Shown here piece after piece: positions 1-6,827 of a stretch of DNA of 10,173 bases. Position 1 is the stretch's first letter. Every line of letters starts with the position of its first letter. The position numbers and the translations under genes were made by a program. The notes under the pieces are model-generated. The model did no database searches and was not told the DNA's origin. It was given only the letters and a program-made list of their open reading frames with translations. Location: the NCBI GenBank assembly GCA_028708195.1, contig JAQVZK010000058.1, positions 1-10,173 of the forward strand. Reading direction: 5' to 3'. Source of the DNA: Desulfovibrio sp. GTDB taxonomy: Bacteria; Desulfobacterota; Desulfovibrionia; Desulfovibrionales; Desulfovibrionaceae.

Positions 1-1497
1 GACGGCGTGACGGTTGCCAAGGAAATCGAACTGACCGACCGCTTTGAAAATATGGGCGCTCAGCTCGTTAAGGAAGTGGCCTCCAAAACTTCCGACGCCG
101 CTGGCGACGGTACCACCACCGCCACCATTCTGGCGCAGGCCATTTACCGCGAAGGCATCAAGCTTGTGGCCGCTGGCCGCAACCCCATGGCCATCAAGCG
201 CGGCATCGACAAGGCTGTTGAAGGCCTGATCGCCGAGCTGGCCAATCTTGCCAAGCCCACCCGCGACCAGAAAGAAATTGCCCAGATCGGCACCATCTCT
301 GCCAACTCTGACACCACCATCGGCAACATCATTGCCGAGGCCATGTCCAAAGTGGGCAAGGAAGGCGTCATCACCGTTGAAGAAGCCAAGGGCCTTGAAA
401 CCACCATGGACGTGGTGGAAGGCATGCGCTTTGACCGCGGCTACCTGTCCCCCTACTTCGTGACCAATCCTGAAAAGATGGTTTGCGAAATGGACAATCC
501 CTACATCCTGTGCACGGAAAAGAAAATCTCCAGCATGAAAGACATGCTGCCCGTGCTTGAGCAGGTTGCCAAGGTGAACCGCCCCCTTATGATCATCGCT
601 GAAGACGTGGAAGGCGAAGCCCTGGCCACTCTGGTGGTCAACAAGCTGCGCGGCGCTCTGCAGGTTGTGGCCGTGAAGGCCCCCGGCTTTGGCGACCGCC
701 GCAAGGCCATGCTTCAGGACATCGCTGTGCTCACCGGCGGCCAGGTGGCTTCCGACGACACCGGCACCAAGCTTGAAAACATGACCCTGGCCGAACTTGG
801 CACCGCCAAGCGCGTGGTCATTGACAAAGAAAACACCACCGTTGTTGACGGCGCTGGCAAGGGTGACGACATCAAGGCCCGCGTGAAGCAGATTCGCGCC
901 CAGATCGAAGACAGCACCTCTGACTACGACCGCGAAAAGCTGCAGGAACGCCTCGCCAAGCTGGTGGGCGGCGTAGCCGTGGTTCATGTGGGCGCTGCCA
1001 CCGAAGTGGAAATGAAGGAAAAGAAAGACCGCGTTGAAGACGCCCTCAATGCCACCCGCGCTGCCGTGGAAGAAGGCATTGTGCCTGGCGGCGGTACCGC
1101 CCTCATCCGCGTGGCCAAAGTCCTTTGCGACATCAAGCCCGCTGACGACGACGAACTGGCTGGCGTGAACATCATCCGCCGTGCCATTGAAGAGCCCCTG
1201 CGCCAGATTGCCCACAATGCCGGCTTTGAAGGCTCCATTGTGGTTGAAAAAGTGCGCGACGGCAAAGATGGCTTCGGCTTCAACGCCGCTACCGGCGACT
1301 ACGAAGACCTCATCAAGGCTGGCGTTATCGACCCCAAAAAGGTGACCCGTACAGCTCTGCAGAACGCCGCTTCCGTGGCCTCCCTGCTGCTGACCACCGA
1401 ATGCGCCATTGCCGAAAAGCCCGAACCCAAGAAAGAAGCCGCCATGCCTGACATGGGCGGTATGGGTGGCATGGGCGGCATGGGCGGCATGTACTAA
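1..1497 (+). CDS. groEL: Chaperonin GroEL (60 kDa subunit), 5'-truncated by the window edge
   Basis: GroEL is the subunit of the cytosolic double-ring chaperonin that encloses non-native proteins with the GroES lid and folds them using ATP. The frame is open from base 1 and gives 498 residues. Aligned to E. coli GroEL from memory, the first codon (Asp of DGVTVAKE) matches Asp52, so about 51 N-terminal residues lie outside the window and the full protein would be about 549 residues. The GDGTT nucleotide motif is at window residues 35-39 (Asp36 = Asp87). The catalytic Asp of [12 protein letters not shown] is at window residue 347 (= Asp398). The apical-domain stretch [14 protein letters not shown] is intact, and the protein ends in the usual Gly-Gly-Met tail. 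There is no frameshift, and codon use looks strongly biased, as expected for a highly expressed gene. groES would normally lie just upstream, outside the window. A strong terminator follows 35 bases after the stop. Confidence 0.98.
   Translation, partial: DGVTVAKEIELTDRFENMGAQLVKEVASKTSDAAGDGTTTATILAQAIYREGIKLVAAGRNPMAIKRGIDKAVEGLIAELANLAKPTRDQKEIAQIGTISANSDTTIGNIIAEAMSKVGKEGVITVEEAKGLETTMDVVEGMRFDRGYLSPYFVTNPEKMVCEMDNPYILCTEKKISSMKDMLPVLEQVAKVNRPLMIIAEDVEGEALATLVVNKLRGALQVVAVKAPGFGDRRKAMLQDIAVLTGGQVASDDTGTKLENMTLAELGTAKRVVIDKENTTVVDGAGKGDDIKARVKQIRAQIEDSTSDYDREKLQERLAKLVGGVAVVHVGAATEVEMKEKKDRVEDALNATRAAVEEGIVPGGGTALIRVAKVLCDIKPADDDELAGVNIIRRAIEEPLRQIAHNAGFEGSIVVEKVRDGKDGFGFNAATGDYEDLIKAGVIDPKKVTRTALQNAASVASLLLTTECAIAEKPEPKKEAAMPDMGGMGGMGGMGGMY
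1453..1491 (+). repeat. Tandem 9-bp repeat encoding the GroEL GGM tail
   Basis: Four near-identical 9-bp units (ATGGGCGGC with two third-position changes) plus a final ATG encode the Met-Gly-Gly tail of GroEL. The flexible tail points into the chaperonin cavity in characterised homologues. The repeat sits inside the coding sequence, just before the last Tyr codon and the stop. Confidence 0.9.
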
Positions 1498-1532
1498 GCC
1501 AGCCCACAGCTTCTCAGCTTATAGAGTGATAA

Positions 1533-1558
1533 GGCCCCCGCTTTGCGGGGGCCTTTTT
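1533..1558 (+). terminator. Intrinsic terminator of the groEL operon
   Basis: A perfect 9-bp GC-rich stem (GGCCCCCGC, bases 1533-1541, pairing with GCGGGGGCC, 1545-1553) closes a 3-base TTT loop. It is followed at once by five T residues (1554-1558). This is a textbook Rho-independent terminator, 35 bases after the groEL stop. It should separate groEL from uvsE, apart from readthrough. Confidence 0.95.
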
Positions 1559-1563
1559 GCAAT

Positions 1564-1570
1564 AGAGGGA
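1564..1570 (+). promoter_or_regulatory. Ribosome binding site that sets the uvsE start
   Basis: AGAGGGA lies 6 bases before the ATG at 1577. The uvsE frame is open further upstream, with an ATG at 1409, but that part is the out-of-frame end of groEL plus its terminator. This Shine-Dalgarno, and the fact that family similarity begins at MIRYGFA, place the start at 1577. Confidence 0.75.
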
Positions 1571-1576
1571 CTCAAT

Positions 1577-2830
1577 ATGATCCGCTACGGCTTTGCCTGC
1601 AAAACCATCGGGTTGCCAGAGGCCTGCCAGACCAGCCTTACTCTGGGGCGCGCCAGCCATGACAATTTGTTAACCGCAAGTCGCACAAATTTGCGTGCGT
1701 TGGAAAGCATGCTGCGTTATTGCCAGCAACAGTCAGTAGCTCTCATGCGCATCAGTTCTGATATTATTCCTCTGGCATCCCACGAGGCCGTGCAATTTGA
1801 CTGGCAAACCGAACTGAAGCCAGCGCTTGCTGCTCTGGCCCAAATTGTACGCCAGAGCGGTGTGCGGCTTTCTATGCACCCCGGCCAGTACACAGTACTT
1901 AATTCGCCCCACAATGACGTGGTGCGCCGGGCTGTGGCTGATCTTGCTTTTCATGCGGACTTTCTGGACGCCATACAAACCGGGCAGGATTCACGCATTG
2001 TACTGCACCTTGGTGGTGGCTACGGTGATAAAAAGGCCTCATTGGAGAGGTTGCGCGCAAATCTCGCCGCCCTGCCCGTGCCTATCCTGCAAAGGTTGGC
2101 TCTGGAAAACGACGAGCGCATCTATACCATTGAGGATGCCTTGTCCGTGTGCCATGAATTTGAGCTGCCAGTCATTTTTGACGTTTTTCATCATCAATTG
2201 AATCCGCCAACCCACGGCGACATGCTGTACTGGCTTGATGAAGCCCGGTTGACCTGGAACGCGAGCAGCGGCAGGCAAAAAATCCACTACTCACAGCAAC
2301 TGCCCGGCGGCAGACCAGGCATGCACTCCCAGACTATCAGCATGCAGGCCTTCTTGCCTTTTCACTCCCTGCTTGGCACCCGCGAGCTTGATGTCATGCT
2401 TGAAGTCAAAGACAAAAACCTCTCCGCCGTCAAATGCGCCTGCTTGACGCGGCCCGATCTGCCCCGGCGTAACCTCACCGAGGAATGGGCGCGGTATAAA
2501 TACTATGTACTTGAGCGCTCGCCCCAGGGCTATACGGCCATACGCCAGAAGCTCAAGAACAACCAGCCATCGGCAGAAGAATTTTATGCTGTTATTGAGG
2601 CTGCCCACGCCTGTGATCTTGAACCAGGAAAAGCCAGAAATGCGGCAGAACATGTGTGGGGCTATGTCAGTCAGGCGGCTGCTCCCAAGGAAGCAGCCCG
2701 CATGCACAAAGACCTTGAAGAGCTTGGCTCAAGCCTTGTTCCGCTGGCACGCATCAAGCGACGCATACTGGCCCTTGCACAAGCCCAGGGGCATGATTAC
2801 CTTGTGAACAGTCTTTATTTTTATCTATAG
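1577..2830 (+). CDS. uvsE: UV damage endonuclease UvsE with C-terminal YbgA/DUF1722-like domain
   Basis: UvsE (UVDE family) nicks DNA 5' to UV photoproducts and some other lesions, starting light-independent excision repair. The 417-residue product has a TIM-barrel endonuclease domain at about residues 1-295. Candidate metal ligands are visible: His101 (MHPGQY), His144 (LHLGGGYGDK), Glu178 (LALEND), Asp202 and His205 (FDVFHH), His237 in a Lys-x-His pair (KIHYSQ), and Glu276 (MLEVKDK). The Lys235-x-His237 pair matches the spot where Thermus UVDE carries a modified lysine, as I recall it. Residues 300-417 are extra compared with the roughly 300-residue core enzymes. They resemble E. coli YbgA: YKYYVLERSPQGY, then N-x4-HVWGY, then VPLARIK, then a YLVNSLYF end. 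The gene is 79 bases after groEL, beyond its terminator. I see no clear promoter in that gap. It converges on ppsA. Codon use is more relaxed than in groEL. Confidence 0.93.
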   Translation: MIRYGFACKTIGLPEACQTSLTLGRASHDNLLTASRTNLRALESMLRYCQQQSVALMRISSDIIPLASHEAVQFDWQTELKPALAALAQIVRQSGVRLSMHPGQYTVLNSPHNDVVRRAVADLAFHADFLDAIQTGQDSRIVLHLGGGYGDKKASLERLRANLAALPVPILQRLALENDERIYTIEDALSVCHEFELPVIFDVFHHQLNPPTHGDMLYWLDEARLTWNASSGRQKIHYSQQLPGGRPGMHSQTISMQAFLPFHSLLGTRELDVMLEVKDKNLSAVKCACLTRPDLPRRNLTEEWARYKYYVLERSPQGYTAIRQKLKNNQPSAEEFYAVIEAAHACDLEPGKARNAAEHVWGYVSQAAAPKEAARMHKDLEELGSSLVPLARIKRRILALAQAQGHDYLVNSLYFYL

Positions 2831-2983
2831 CTTTATGGGTGAGGGACTTTTTTGAGAGTTGAAGTGTTTTGTGGGGTACTGGGAGTCTCTTGACATGAGC
2901 GGACGATCAGAGGCTGCTGAAAGATGAGCACAGCAAAAAGTCAAGCGACGTGAGCCTGCTGACCGAAGCTGGATTTGTCATTA
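2831..2983. other. Convergent intergenic spacer, no gene seen
   Basis: These 153 bases between the uvsE stop and the shared hairpin hold only very short start-to-stop frames (about 10 codons or fewer) and no recognisable promoter, RNA or repeat. A T6 run at about 2849-2854 has no hairpin before it, so it is not a classical terminator. Confidence 0.6.
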
Positions 2984-3016
2984 AAAGAGCCCGGAACCAT
3001 CGGTTCCGGGCTCTTT
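2984..3016. terminator. Bidirectional terminator between convergent uvsE and ppsA
   Basis: A perfect 15-bp stem (2984-2998 pairing with 3002-3016) closes an ATC loop. The core is GAGCCCGGAACC. On the + strand the stem ends in TTT before AATC; on the - strand it ends in TTTT before AATG. The hairpin lies 22 bases past the ppsA stop, so it is the natural ppsA terminator. It can also stop transcripts leaving uvsE about 150 bases upstream. Confidence 0.9.
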
Positions 3017-3038
3017 AATCAGTCGTATTTCAGGCTTG

Positions 3039-6000
3039 CTAGTCTTTCAGTTGACGGGCTGCTTCAAGAGCCTGGGACTGTTCCTCAAAGTTCTGGAAGC
3101 CAGCGTGGTGCAGAGAATCCAGCACTGTGTCGTCCCAGTTCCAGGTGGCGTAGATCACGGGCTTGTGGAAGGTAGAACGGAATCCCTGCAGTTCAGCCCG
3201 GTAGAAGTCTTCCTTGGGGGTATCAAGGTGCTCGCGGAACTGCTCGTGGCGGCGCTGCAATTCACCTTCATACCATTCCTGAATATCCTGCGGTTCCTTG
3301 TACTTCTTGAGAATATGGCCATAACCGGCCTTTTCCATAAGCCCGGCAAGACGCTGGTGGTGCTGCTGGCCGAGCCATTTTCCAAGTTCAGAGGTGGGAA
3401 TCTTTTCCGCTTCCACAGCAGCGATGTCGAACACGGTCTGGTAGTACGTGTCAGGCACAACAGAGGCGGACGTAATGCCCGCAATGGCCACCAGGCCGCG
3501 CAAAATCAGGCTGTTGGACACGCCCTGACCGCAGAAGCCCACCTTCTTGCCGTACTTGAGGCCGGTGAAGATGCTCACCAGAATGGCCCAGACAACAGCG
3601 GGATCTTCTTCATCATAAATGTGCGCAAGGCGCGCATTATCACGGTCAGTGGCAAGCACCATCTGGGTCATGTCGTTGGAGCCGATGGAGAAACCGTCAA
3701 ACTCCGAAATGAACTGCTTGGCCAAAATGGCGTTGGAGGGCAGCTCGGACATGAGGATGATCTTGAGGCCGTCCTGGCCGCTCTTGAGCTTGTGCACCTG
3801 CTCAAGATAGCTGCGCATGGAGCGGGCTTCTTCAAGGGTGCGCACAAAGGGCAGCATCATACGCAAATTGCTGCCGCCGTACACGCCCCGGGCCAACTTA
3901 AACGCCTCAATTTCCCAGTCGTGGATGTTACGGGAAACACCGCGATAGCCAAGCATGGGGTTATCTTCAAAATGCTCGAAGAGGTTACCGCCAAGCAGGT
4001 TGCGGTACTCGTTACTCTTGAAGTCGGTTGTACGGTACGTGATGGGCTTGCCGTAGAAGGCCATTGCAAAGAGGGCCAGGCTTTGGGCAAGGGTTTGCAC
4101 ATAGTGCTCCTTGCCGGTACGGAAGCCGCGCGCCCTGATCGTTGCGCGGATTTTTTCCGGCAGGTTGCGCACGTCGTCCATTTCTTTTTTCAGACCGGAA
4201 CGCAGGCCTACTTCTTCGCGCAGAAGGGCGATGTTCGCCATAAGACGCATTACGCCTGGCAGGTCTTTGATGCGCGCCACATGCGCGTCAATGCTGGCCT
4301 CGATTTCAGCAATGCGCTTGCCAGCTTCGGGGTCGTTGCTGTTTTGCAGGGCAAGTTCATCGTCATAGCCCATGATGATACGAACATGGTCGGCAAGATC
4401 GGGTGAAGTTTTAAGCACTTCAATGCGACGTGATGCCATTTCCATGTGCTGGTCAATCTTGTGGTCCAGCTCACGCATCTTGCGGTGCTGCAAAAGCACA
4501 TCTTCGGCAGTGAGATTATTGCTGTTGTCGGCCAAAGCAGCCAGCTCGGCAGAAAGCCCCGTGATCTCACCCACGTGTTCACGCAGGTTGAGATTAAAAA
4601 CGATAAGCCCGGCGGCCATCTGCTCACGCAGCACTTTGGAAAGGCGGTCTTCAAGCTCCCTCAGCTTGGCATGCACAACACCCTCAAGCTCGCCCTTGTC
4701 AAAGGCTTCCAGAGCTTGCGGGTGAATGCTGATATTGCCCAGCATGAACTCGGCGCGCAAAAGACCAACTTCAAACTGGTCAAAATCGCGCAGGCGAGAA
4801 AGAAAAAGCGCCTGGCCAACGTCGGCAAGCACAAGGCCAACCTTGGTCTTGGTAAGAGGCAGTTTGGCCACGTCCATTTCGCCGCCCACTTCGTGCAGGG
4901 GCAAAAGGCCTCGGTACACACGCCCACGCGTGCCGTCAACCGTAATCTCCGCGCCATCCAGAGCACGCAGCACGTCAAGGCGTTGAATACCAATAACAGC
5001 GGCAATGCCCAGCTCACGCGAGGTGATGGCCGCGTGGCTTGTGTCGCCGCCAACGTCAGCCATAATGGCAGACGCCACACGCATGCCCGGCACCATGTCC
5101 GGGTCGGTGCGTTCGGCTGCGAGCACGTCGCCCTTGGATATCTTGTTAAGTTCAAGAGCCGAGCGCAAGAAACGCACCGTGCCCTGCCCCGCCCCACGGG
5201 AAGCTCCGTTGCCCTCAACCAGCACTTCGGCTTCGGCTGCGGCCTTGGGATCAACCTCACGGCGGCGCATGAAGATGGTGGTGGGGTGCAGCTCGAGGTC
5301 TTCGTTCCAGCGGGTTTCGGGCCGCGCCTGCACAAACCAGAGCTTGTCGTTGGCGTCAATGCAGAACTCCGTATCCATAATCATGCCGTCGTAAGCCTTG
5401 CTTACGGCACGCACGCCCAAGGCCACGCGCTCGGCCTGACTGAGCGAAAGCGCCCAGCGCAGAGCCTCAAGCTCGGGCACCTGCACTTCCTTGGTGCCGC
5501 CCTTTTCGTCATAGACGATCTTCATGTCTTTGCAGCCCATCTGACGAATAACGACTTCGCCGCCATCATCGCGCTGGAAAATATAAAGCTTGTCGGGCGT
5601 AACCTTGCCGCCCACCACAGCCTCACCAAGGCCGTAGCTCGCGTCAATGCTCACAAGGTCCCTGCGGCTGGTGCCGCGGCAACCGGTGGCTGTATCGGCA
5701 GAAAATGCCGTACCGGAAATAACGGGATTAATCATCTGCATCATGCACACAGAAAGGGACGTGTGCTCGATAGCCCATTCTTTTTTGGCGGTTTCAGCAA
5801 TGGATTCGTCGCCTGTTTCTTCAGCCTTGGCCAGCGCGTCCAGAATAGCCTCACGGCGGTAAGTCATGGAGCGCAGATTGTAGGCTGACGAACAGTCCCA
5901 ATGATAGGCTTCAACAACCCTTTCTTCACCCACCATGTTCAGGTAGGTATCCTGAAGGCCAGCAAAAGCCTTTTTGCGTGAGTCTTCGCCTGCGGCAGAA

Positions 6001-6614
6001 GAACGCACAGCAACCGGGGTCATGTCGTCCGTATTGTCCTGGCAGATTTCGCGGTACGCCGCACGCACGGCTTCGTCAACCTCGCCGGGAACTTCAACGG
6101 AAAGAATGGCGGCCTGTACTATGACAGAGCGCTTGCGCAGTTGGTCAATGCCCTCGGGAGAAGTGGCAAAGCCTTCAACGATATTGTTTATAAACGTGCG
6201 CAGTTTTGTGTGCGCCTGCTCGCCTTCGGCCTTGGCAGCCTGATGAATCTGCTTGCCAAGCTGACGCACGAACTTTTGCAGAAAGTCCGGGTCCTGGTTA
6301 ATCTCGGGGTCGTTCCAGTCAATGCGTCCGTATTCACGGTCCACAACACTGCGCACCACACGTCCGTTCACCTTGGTTTCGTCAAGAAGCTGGTGAAAGG
6401 CCAGAGAAGAAATGGCGCGAAAATAAGGCGCCTGAATGCCTTCAATCTGGCTGATTAACGCCGTGTTATAGTTTTTACCACCAACAAGCAATTCCGCTTC
6501 GGGTCCAAGCTGCACAATGTCGGCGCCAGTAAGCACCAGTTTTTTCTGAATGGCTTCAGGGGTATTCCCCTTTGCTTTGTTATGCGCAGGTTTGGCGGCG
6601 GTACTCTTACCCAT
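3039..6614 (-). CDS. ppsA: Phosphoenolpyruvate synthase-like protein, long form
   Basis: PEP synthase makes PEP from pyruvate and ATP (releasing AMP and phosphate) through a phosphohistidine, feeding gluconeogenesis. The 1,191-residue product has the family's three parts. The N-terminal ATP-grasp/pyruvate-binding domain spans about residues 30-435 (LVGGKN at 43, VAVRSSAAGEDS at 201, FVQARPETRW at 427). The swivelling phosphohistidine domain has GGDTSHAAITSREL with His527. The C-terminal PEP-binding barrel has GLLRAEF at 617, DFKSNEYRNLLGG at 864, SELPSNA at 966, SIGSNDMTQ at 976 and the catalytic Cys1028 in VGFCGQG. These motifs are closer to PpsA than to pyruvate phosphate dikinase. It is about 400 residues longer than E. 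coli PpsA because of a helical insert (about 640-850) and a C-terminal extension (about 1070-1191). An ATG at 6644 is in frame, but the GGAGG and the promoter position favour 6614. It follows pyc on the same strand with its own promoter. Exact reaction direction is inferred. Confidence 0.92.
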   Translation of the reverse strand: MGKSTAAKPAHNKAKGNTPEAIQKKLVLTGADIVQLGPEAELLVGGKNYNTALISQIEGIQAPYFRAISSLAFHQLLDETKVNGRVVRSVVDREYGRIDWNDPEINQDPDFLQKFVRQLGKQIHQAAKAEGEQAHTKLRTFINNIVEGFATSPEGIDQLRKRSVIVQAAILSVEVPGEVDEAVRAAYREICQDNTDDMTPVAVRSSAAGEDSRKKAFAGLQDTYLNMVGEERVVEAYHWDCSSAYNLRSMTYRREAILDALAKAEETGDESIAETAKKEWAIEHTSLSVCMMQMINPVISGTAFSADTATGCRGTSRRDLVSIDASYGLGEAVVGGKVTPDKLYIFQRDDGGEVVIRQMGCKDMKIVYDEKGGTKEVQVPELEALRWALSLSQAERVALGVRAVSKAYDGMIMDTEFCIDANDKLWFVQARPETRWNEDLELHPTTIFMRRREVDPKAAAEAEVLVEGNGASRGAGQGTVRFLRSALELNKISKGDVLAAERTDPDMVPGMRVASAIMADVGGDTSHAAITSRELGIAAVIGIQRLDVLRALDGAEITVDGTRGRVYRGLLPLHEVGGEMDVAKLPLTKTKVGLVLADVGQALFLSRLRDFDQFEVGLLRAEFMLGNISIHPQALEAFDKGELEGVVHAKLRELEDRLSKVLREQMAAGLIVFNLNLREHVGEITGLSAELAALADNSNNLTAEDVLLQHRKMRELDHKIDQHMEMASRRIEVLKTSPDLADHVRIIMGYDDELALQNSNDPEAGKRIAEIEASIDAHVARIKDLPGVMRLMANIALLREEVGLRSGLKKEMDDVRNLPEKIRATIRARGFRTGKEHYVQTLAQSLALFAMAFYGKPITYRTTDFKSNEYRNLLGGNLFEHFEDNPMLGYRGVSRNIHDWEIEAFKLARGVYGGSNLRMMLPFVRTLEEARSMRSYLEQVHKLKSGQDGLKIILMSELPSNAILAKQFISEFDGFSIGSNDMTQMVLATDRDNARLAHIYDEEDPAVVWAILVSIFTGLKYGKKVGFCGQGVSNSLILRGLVAIAGITSASVVPDTYYQTVFDIAAVEAEKIPTSELGKWLGQQHHQRLAGLMEKAGYGHILKKYKEPQDIQEWYEGELQRRHEQFREHLDTPKEDFYRAELQGFRSTFHKPVIYATWNWDDTVLDSLHHAGFQNFEEQSQALEAARQLKD

Positions 6615-6619
6615 GTCTT

Positions 6620-6624
6620 CCTCC
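6620..6624 (-). promoter_or_regulatory. Strong Shine-Dalgarno that sets the ppsA start
   Basis: On the - strand GGAGG is followed by a 5-base spacer (AAGAC) and the ATG at 6614. The in-frame ATG ten codons upstream (6644) has no such site and would lie only about 7 bases after the predicted transcription start. Confidence 0.88.
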
Positions 6625-6657
6625 GGTTTGGGAAACAGAAGCATTGCAACCTAGGAA

Positions 6658-6686
6658 ATTGTATATCGGCATCAGAAAACTGTCTA
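6658..6686 (-). promoter_or_regulatory. Sigma70-type promoter for ppsA
   Basis: On the - strand TAGACA (6686-6681, 5 of 6 matches to TTGACA) and TACAAT (6663-6658, 5 of 6 matches to TATAAT) are separated by exactly 17 bases. Transcription would start near 6651, giving a leader of about 37 bases to the ATG at 6614. A CGGTAA repeat directly abuts the -35 box, a position where a bound regulator would affect RNA polymerase. Confidence 0.75.
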
Positions 6687-6761
6687 CAAATTACCGCATC
6701 TCGAAAGGCTACTGACTTTTGTAACAATTTTACCGATGAGCCGACCCCTTCAAGGTTACCG
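6687..6761 (-). repeat. Three CGGTAA direct repeats upstream of the ppsA -35 box
   Basis: On the - strand the hexamer CGGTAA occurs at 6761-6756, 6735-6730 and 6696-6691. Two copies extend to CGGTAAnnTTG (CGGTAACCTTG and CGGTAAAATTG) and the third reads CGGTAATTTG, ending next to the -35 box. The copies are 26 and 39 bases apart. They could be binding sites for a transcription factor. No factor is identified. Confidence 0.45.
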
Positions 6762-6772
6762 GCATTAGCAGA

Positions 6773-6807
6773 TTTGGCTTCCGAAAAACGGTCTTTCGGA
6801 AGCCAAA
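6773..6807 (-). terminator. Stem-loop downstream of pyc, probable terminator or mRNA 3' end
   Basis: A perfect 14-bp stem (6773-6786 pairing with 6794-6807; core TTTGGCTTCCGAAA) closes a 7-base loop. It starts 21 bases after the pyc stop. Neither strand has a T-run directly after the stem, so it is not a canonical intrinsic terminator. It may act as a weak terminator, a Rho-assisted one, or a 3'-end stabiliser that uncouples pyc from ppsA. Confidence 0.55.
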
Positions 6808-6827
6808 AAGCGTCAATACGACCGGGT

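Noticed and set aside
1453..1491. Tandem repeat as a possible CRISPR or mobile-element signal
   Set aside because: It is the codon-level repeat of the GroEL Gly-Gly-Met tail.
1409..1576. Longer uvsE start at 1409 inside groEL
   Set aside because: The added 56 residues are the shifted-frame reading of the groEL tail and terminator; a good ribosome binding site and family similarity start at 1577.
2899..3018. 39-codon open frame (contains LLTEAGFVIKRARNHRF) between uvsE and ppsA
   Set aside because: The residues look protein-like and faintly like a HicA-type segment, but there is no ATG start or ribosome site, and the end is formed by the terminator hairpin; most likely chance or an unidentifiable remnant.
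3036..4406. 456-codon open frame on the + strand opposite ppsA
   Set aside because: It is antisense to the conserved C-terminal half of ppsA, has no recognisable domain, and reflects the codon bias of the real gene.
4446..5888. 480-codon open frame on the + strand opposite ppsA
   Set aside because: Also a mirror of ppsA codon bias; the composition is rich in His, Ala, Val and Leu without family motifs, while the - strand product matches PpsA throughout.
6615..6644. ppsA start at the ATG at 6644
   Set aside because: It would leave a leader of only about 7 bases after the predicted promoter and lacks a Shine-Dalgarno; GGAGG is correctly placed for 6614.
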